Below, piece by piece: positions 58,963 to 64,000 of a stretch of DNA of 64,000 bases. The stretch spans positions 558,001 through 622,000 of the forward strand of contig JAQSEB010000111.1 in NCBI GenBank assembly GCA_030063045.1. The letters run 5' to 3'. This DNA comes from Pratylenchus scribneri. Taxonomy: Eukaryota; Nematoda; Chromadorea; Rhabditida; Pratylenchidae. How positions within the stretch are numbered: the stretch's first letter is position 1; every line of letters begins with the position of its first letter. The position numbers and the translations under genes are program-made. The notes beneath the pieces were generated by a model, which did not search any database, was not told the origin of the DNA, and saw nothing but the letters and a program-made list of their open reading frames with translations.

Positions 58963-60102
58963 ATGATTCCTACTGCCCTCTTTTTTGCCACGACACTATA
59001 TGAAATTGTGACTGTGCCGCTGTATTTGCGCATCATTTATGTGTTGATTACTAATCCCAAATTTTCGGACCCATTATTTCAATTCCTTTGGATCATCGGA
59101 ATATGCGTAATAAATAAAATAAATATATATATTATTATTTAAATATTAATATAATAAATTCATAAAGGAGATTATCCATTATGTGGCCGATGTAATTTAT
59201 TATCGCTTGACAATGTTAGAATGGACTGCCGAATTGTTTGACAAATCTCCTTCCCAGGTGCTCACTCAGTTTTGCCCCGTTCCTTTTGTATTTCTTCAAA
59301 TATCCCGTCAATTTTATGCAAGTTGCAATTTCCATTAATCGTTTCACTGGACTATGGCGTCCGATTCAGCATAAAATTGTAATATAATTTTAAGTTAAAT
59401 AATTTTTTTTAATTTATAGTTTTGGGAATGCTGGTGGCGTAAATTGGTTTTGCTAGCATTTATAATTTCGGGCATTATGACATTTCATCGTTGTCCTTTG
59501 AATGCCACCACTCAATTAGTCCCTTTTGTGGAGGGATATCCCCAACTTGGATACACACCTGCATTCGTCAAATATGAATATTACTCTGTACTTTAATAAA
59601 AAAAAATAACAATTTAAAATATAACTGAATCCTTTACTTATATCAAATTGATTGAAAATTTAGTTGGACACAAATCTGTTGACTGCTGTTTATAATTCAA
59701 TTGTGGTTATCCTCTCGATGTTCATTAATGCCGGAACTTTGATTAAAATTATTAAACTGAGAAGATCCGGCAATTTGGCCAATATTTCTAAGGCCAAATT
59801 AGAAATGGGCCTGTTCATCATTGTTGTTTGGATGATGTGTACTTTAACAATGCTAATCATTTTTCAGGTAATAATTAAACTTAAATTCCCTCATCAATTA
59901 TTTCTAGTCCACCCTTTCTATTCTTCGTAGTGGCTTAATAAGCCCAGTTGGGTCTGTTCAAACAAAATTCGCCATTTATTATGTTTTCCTCCAACAACCA
60001 TGGGTGGACGATGTTGGCTCGGTCAGCTATCCATGGGTGATAATTTTAATGAGTGAATCAATTCGGAATGCGGCATTACCTTTTCTTAAAGATTTTTTTT
60101 AA
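58963..60102 (+). pseudogene. Frameshifted tandem copy of the serpentine receptor
   Basis: Exon by exon it matches the receptor at 56.8 kb (MIPTALFFATTLYEIVTVPL; IHYVADVIYYRLTMLEWTAE; INRFTGLWRPIQHK; LDTNLLTAVYNSIVVILSMF; PWVIILMSESIRNAALPF). At 59256-59280 the sequence has four more nucleotides than the first copy, so the frame is lost before TM3. A T-run gives an early stop at 60100 (KDFF then TAA), which removes the C-terminal tail of about 40 residues seen in the first copy. These two defects make it a likely pseudogene. Confidence 0.8.
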
Positions 60103-60169
60103 AAACAAAAATGGTTTGCGACAATTTTTTATAAACAATGTCAAGCCAGCGATCCCAATTCCAATAATT

Positions 60170-60530
60170 AAATGTTTTTGTTTGAAAAAACATTTCATAT
60201 TTTTGTTTTTTTCTAAAATTTTATGTTTTTGTTCTTCCAAACATTTTGTGATTTTGTTTGTTTTCAAAACATTTTATATTTTTTCACCAAGCAATTTTTT
60301 ACATTTTTGTTTTTACAAAATTTTCTGATTTTCTCTCCAAATATTTATATATTTTTTATAAAAAATTTGCTTATTTTTCTAAAAAAAAGTTTTTTTTTTG
60401 TTTTTCCAGACATTTTGTTCTTGTTTTTAAGAACATCTGCTGTTTTTTTTCAAACATTTTTTCTTGAAATATTTTATGGTTTCTCTTTTATTTTATTCTT
60501 AATTCGAAACATTTATTTTTTATTTTAATT
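60170..60530. repeat. T-rich degenerate minisatellite
   Basis: Irregular repeats of words like ACATTTTGTGATTTTGTTTG and CATTTTATATTTTTTCACC follow the broken receptor copy. The long Phe-rich open frames across it are artefacts of T-runs. Confidence 0.75.
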
Positions 60531-60731
60531 ATTACAAATTAAAAATTAATATTTTTAACTATACCCTTTTGGATTTACCAATATTTGTACTTACAAACAT
60601 TTAAGGAGATGTACCTAACGATTAAAAATGTTTTAATTTTCAATTTTTTTATTTGATTTTTATTAAAAATGTAAATTTAACAAAATTACAATAATTGAAA
60701 ACTAATTTTTAAAATTATTTATATTATCAAA

Positions 60732-62227
60732 TCACGAGAAACGATGATTATCAAATGTTGCTTTGTTAAATCCAACTTTCTTTTGTTGCTGAGTATTTGC
60801 CATTCCACCCCATGAATTTCCATCGACCACATTTGTCATATAGCCGGTCAATCCAGTAGACACTTTTGGCTTTCCAATTTGGCCAGAAATTCTGCTGCTT
60901 ATATTTGAAATGGATGATGGCAACGGTTTAAGCTCAACAATAACATTGATTCGGCCAAAATGGCGCCAACAACGCCACAAGAATGTGTGCCGTAAAATGC
61001 GTAAAGTTGTTTCCCGATAGTCACGAATTAAAAGAATGGCCACCTAAAAATGTGGATTGAAAAGAAATAATATTGGGGGAAATATACAAGTGGATTGACG
61101 GCTGCTGGCATATACATTGGGATGGAGGAGAGCATATCGTAATATTGTAATTGGAGGGCAATGGCACTCAAATCAATACCAAATGCCACTGTGGCCAACA
61201 TGAGCACCAATGGGAAGAGAATTGTGGCCGGAAGAGCTGCCTAAAAGATATGAATTTTTTCAAATTTGAATTAAACTATTTACCTGAACAATGAGTAATC
61301 GGGTTAATTGCCTTTGCAATTCCAATGTCTTTTTCCGACTATTTGATGCGCCATTCATATTTTGGCGCACAAAACGATGCATCAAATAGCCAAGGACCAA
61401 AATGAGTAAATAGCCCAACAAGCATGTTATAATGTTGTAATAAAAAGCATACTTCATAAATACATCCTAATTAATTGAATTAAATAATTAATTAATTAAA
61501 TTGGCTCACATCCTCAGCTGAATATCCGGTCAAATAAACGCCATCACTTATATTTAAGCCAAGAAGGGTGGCCGCATCCTGGTCATGTAACATTTCATGT
61601 TCAGTTCCAATTTGGTAATATTGATGGCCACAAACAATCACATAAATAAGGGGAATACATTGAATGGCCGACCAAAGGGCAAAATATTTGGCTGGAGTAA
61701 TTTTCATTGAACTGAAATATTTATTAAAAAAATATTTATTTAATAATCTTTTCCTACTGATTCAAAGTCAAATAGCGAAAAATGAATTGGGCAACAAAAT
61801 TGAACATTGAAACGTAAATGAAAAACATCCAAATGAATTCGAGAAGCCATGAAGCGAAAATCCATTCCCTTCCGGTCACCTTCAAAAGACCATTATTCCA
61901 CATTGCGGTGCCCCCATCGGCAACAAAGAAAATCTTCAAATATTTACGAATTAATTGCATTTAAATATATTCTTTTTCCCTCACCACATCATTGAATATT
62001 GTCATGCTGACCAATGCCAAATCGGTTATGCAAGTTTGCAACAAAATCTGATGGAAATTTATTTTTTTAAATATTTTTAATTAATTTTTTTATACTTTGC
62101 TATATAGTCGCATGGATTGGGGCGTATGCCGAATAATCAACCAAATAAGGACCAAATTGAGGGATGAACCCAATGAGAATGAAGTCCATTCACAAATTGT
62201 TTTAATTATTCGAACAGTGGAAGTCAT
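60732..62227 (-). CDS. Serpentine (7TM) chemoreceptor, Srd/Str-like
   Basis: Reads as a complete receptor on the minus strand. MTSTVRIIKTICEWTSFSLG, then SSLNLVLIWLIIRHTPQSMR (TM1 with LRxYS-like end LYSK), ILLQTCITDLALVSMTIFND (TM2), a TM3 exon (LLEFIWMFFIYVSMFNFVAQ, then FIFRYLTL), AKYFALWSAIQCIPLIYVIV (TM4), FYYNIITCLLGYLLILVLGY (TM5), LQRQLTRLLIVQAALPATIL (TM6) and SIPMYMPAAVNPLVYFPQ (TM7 region). The cytoplasmic tail is longer than usual (RILRHTFLWRCWRHFGR, Ser/Gly-rich), stop at 60732-60734. The order PxxLR / ILLQ / FRY / QLTR is typical of nematode srd/str/srh receptors. Function: odour or host sensing, by family. Confidence 0.85.
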
Positions 62228-62329
62228 TTTTTTAAATTTTTTGGAAACTTTTGGCTGGAAATTAAAAATGAAAATTTTTGGGTGGATTCAGTCAGAATCA
62301 GAATCAAAATTAGAACAAATTAGAGCCAT

Positions 62330-62760
62330 TTTATAATATATTTTTGTGGCCAATTACATCGAATATGATAGCTTGGATACTTTAGAATAATTTAATTTGC
62401 ATTTTTTTGGTTCGAAATATTTGAAACAGTCTATTTTATGTATAGCATAATTAAATTTAAAAGATCGAAGATGGAAAAATTTAGATTGAAACGTTACAAA
62501 TTATGGAGGTAAAAAATGAAAGTTTTGGATGAGGATGATGGAACTTGAAGCCAAATAAAACAAATTAAAGAAATTTTATAATATATTTGTGGCTAATTTA
62601 ATAATTTGGTAACTATCGAATATGTCCTTATAATTTGATTTGCATTTTTTCAGTCCGAAGCAGACTATTTATGAGATAAATTAAATTAAAGGTTGAGGGA
62701 GAAAAATTTAGATTGAAAAATCACAAATTATAGAGGGAAAAATGTTCCAATTAATTCCTC
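62330..62760. repeat. Degenerate direct duplication of about 240 bp
   Basis: Two successive stretches share ATTTTATAATATATTT(TT)GTGGC, ATCGAATATG, ATTTGCATTTTTT, CAGTC..., AAAAATTTAGATTGAAA, CACAAATTATAGAGG/ACAAATTATGGAGG. No coding potential. It lies just upstream of the receptor gene and may be an old local duplication. Confidence 0.55.
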
Positions 62761-62826
62761 AATTAACCTAAAATTTATTGAGCATTCGTTCATGCAAATT
62801 TAATGCTAACAATTTCAATTGAATAA

Positions 62827-63074
62827 ATATATGTTAGCGCTAAAACTGAAATTTCAGCTAAAACTGAAATTAGCTAGCTAAAACTGAAATTCCTCTAACT
62901 GTCTGCCACACTCTCTAACATGCTCTCCTTTTCTTTCTTTCTTTATATTTCCTATGTCACTCTCACTTTTCTCTGCATCTCTAACCAAAAAAGTGAGAAA
63001 TAGTGTGTGAATTTCAGTTTTAGCTAGCTAATTTCAGTTTTAGCGGGTTTCAGTTTTAGCGCCCACATATATAT
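62827..63074. mobile_element. Small MITE-like inverted repeat, about 250 bp
   Basis: ATATATGTTAGCGCTAAAAC on the left is mirrored by AGTTTTAGCGCCCACATATA on the right. Multiple inner copies of GCTAAAACTGAAATT and AATTTCAGTTTTAGC are arranged as an inverted repeat, with TAGCTAGCTA in each arm. No open frame. Confidence 0.8.
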
Positions 63075-64000
63075 CATTCGTAAATATATAATAATAATAA
63101 TTACATGATTATATTTAATTTCACTTCCTTTTTATTAATAAAATATTTTTTTAAAAAATAATTATTAATTTTTATTCGCACTATAGGCACTTTTCCCTGA
63201 ATGAAAGAAAAATGCTATCATCATCAGCCCACTCAACTTTGTGGCAAAATGGAAATTGTTGAGTAAATTTTGCTAATCCCCTACAATTTTCCAAGTTCTT
63301 GCTTTTCCCTGTCATCAAACGATGAAATTTTGTATAAACGGAAGCATCTTGTGATTGAATTGTGGACGAAATTCATTTTCAAAAGGAAATTCATTATTAA
63401 GATGGATATTTTTGGTATTTTAACATGCAAAAATGCCAAAAATGTGGAAACGTAAAATATAAAAGTGAGTGAGCATTTTAGGTACAATCCACTCAACAAA
63501 ACCACCATCCAATCAAGAATCAACTTACTGATACAGATACAATTGCAATTTTATTTTGCCATATTTTACCTCTGTTCATTAATATAAACAAAATTTCATT
63601 TCCAAAACATTGAAAAGATGTTGTGAAATTCGAAAAAAGGGAAAAGCTTAATTAAAAATGGATGGATGGATGCTTTTTGTAGAAATTTATTTGGATTAAT
63701 TCCTAATGTTTGAATAAATGAATTTACAATATACCTTATTTGGAGTGGATTAATGATGGATTTAATCTTTAATATTGTGATGCAAATATACCAAAATAAT
63801 AAAATCCAAATATAAAATGAAATATGACATTTTAAAAATGGGAAAAAATAATTTATAATAAAATTTTCGAATATTTCTTAAGTATTTTCGTCTTCGGTTG
63901 ATCTTTTAATAGTCCAAAGGCAAAAAAAATTCTATGAAAATAATAAATTAATATTAGAAAGGGATAAACATTTATTAACCAAATATGGTAGAAAATTGAA
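63075..64000. other. Intergenic to window end
   Basis: AT-rich. A hydrophobic open frame at 63281-63523 (-) could be an upstream receptor exon but shows no diagnostic residues. Nothing else recognised. Confidence 0.35.

Noticed and set aside
60053..60528. Phe-rich open frames
   Set aside because: Product of T-run minisatellite after the broken receptor.

Overview
The window is AT-rich animal nuclear DNA from a nematode. The evidence is: many short introns (about 42-56 nt, GT-AG with a few GC-AG), multi-exon genes on both strands, and typical nematode families (copine, serpentine chemoreceptors, a ShKT module, a LET-767-like dehydrogenase fragment). Small secreted proteins, a secreted protein ending in a plant-type EAR repressor motif, and base composition suggest a plant parasite, most likely a root-knot nematode (Meloidogyne). 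The genus is inference.

Layout. 0.4-2.0 kb: secreted protein of unknown function (-). 3.8-5.8 kb: ShKT module fused to a microbial-type periplasmic solute-binding domain (-), next to a severed C-terminal fragment of a steroid/3-ketoacyl-CoA reductase (+). 7.3-8.6 kb: large foldback element. 9.7-13.2 kb: copine (+). 14.0-15.7 kb: internally deleted hAT transposon with a perfect 8-bp target duplication. 15.8-17.6 kb: small membrane ORF and a tRNA dimethylallyltransferase (+). 18.2-19.2 kb: secreted protein related to the serine protease at 31.8-34.8 kb but without its catalytic domain. 20.3-30.2 kb: M16 metallopeptidase (-), split in a coding exon by an apparently intact 3.0-kb hAT transposon. 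31.8-34.8 kb: trypsin-like protease with a new N-terminal region. 35-39 kb: relics (PRODH tail, protease exon), a Pol III/SINE-like unit and tandem exon-like modules of about 0.5 kb. 39.2-42.7 kb: divergent Lon protease (-). 43.5-44.1 kb and 51.2-51.9 kb: two GC-rich foldback elements sharing a core. 44.4-46.9 kb: proline dehydrogenase (-). 47.9-50.4 kb and 53.1-55.4 kb: two divergently transcribed genes, each encoding a signal peptide plus nuclear-localisation-type basic clusters. 56.8-62.2 kb: three serpentine receptors, one a frameshifted tandem copy.

Biology. Housekeeping genes (tRNA modification, proline catabolism, copine, M16, Lon) are mixed with secreted, lineage-specific genes and much nonautonomous DNA transposon material. 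The strongest new lead is the 53.1-55.4 kb gene. Its predicted protein is secreted and basic/acidic/Ser-rich, and its last short exon encodes DLNLPLPPP, a match to the plant DLNxxP EAR motif. This suggests a host-nucleus effector that recruits TOPLESS-type corepressors. The neighbouring divergent gene also looks like a nucleus-targeted secreted protein and carries two TGCCCTT motifs just upstream.

Limits: all exon joins were made by eye from splice signals and family resemblance. No search or structure prediction was run.
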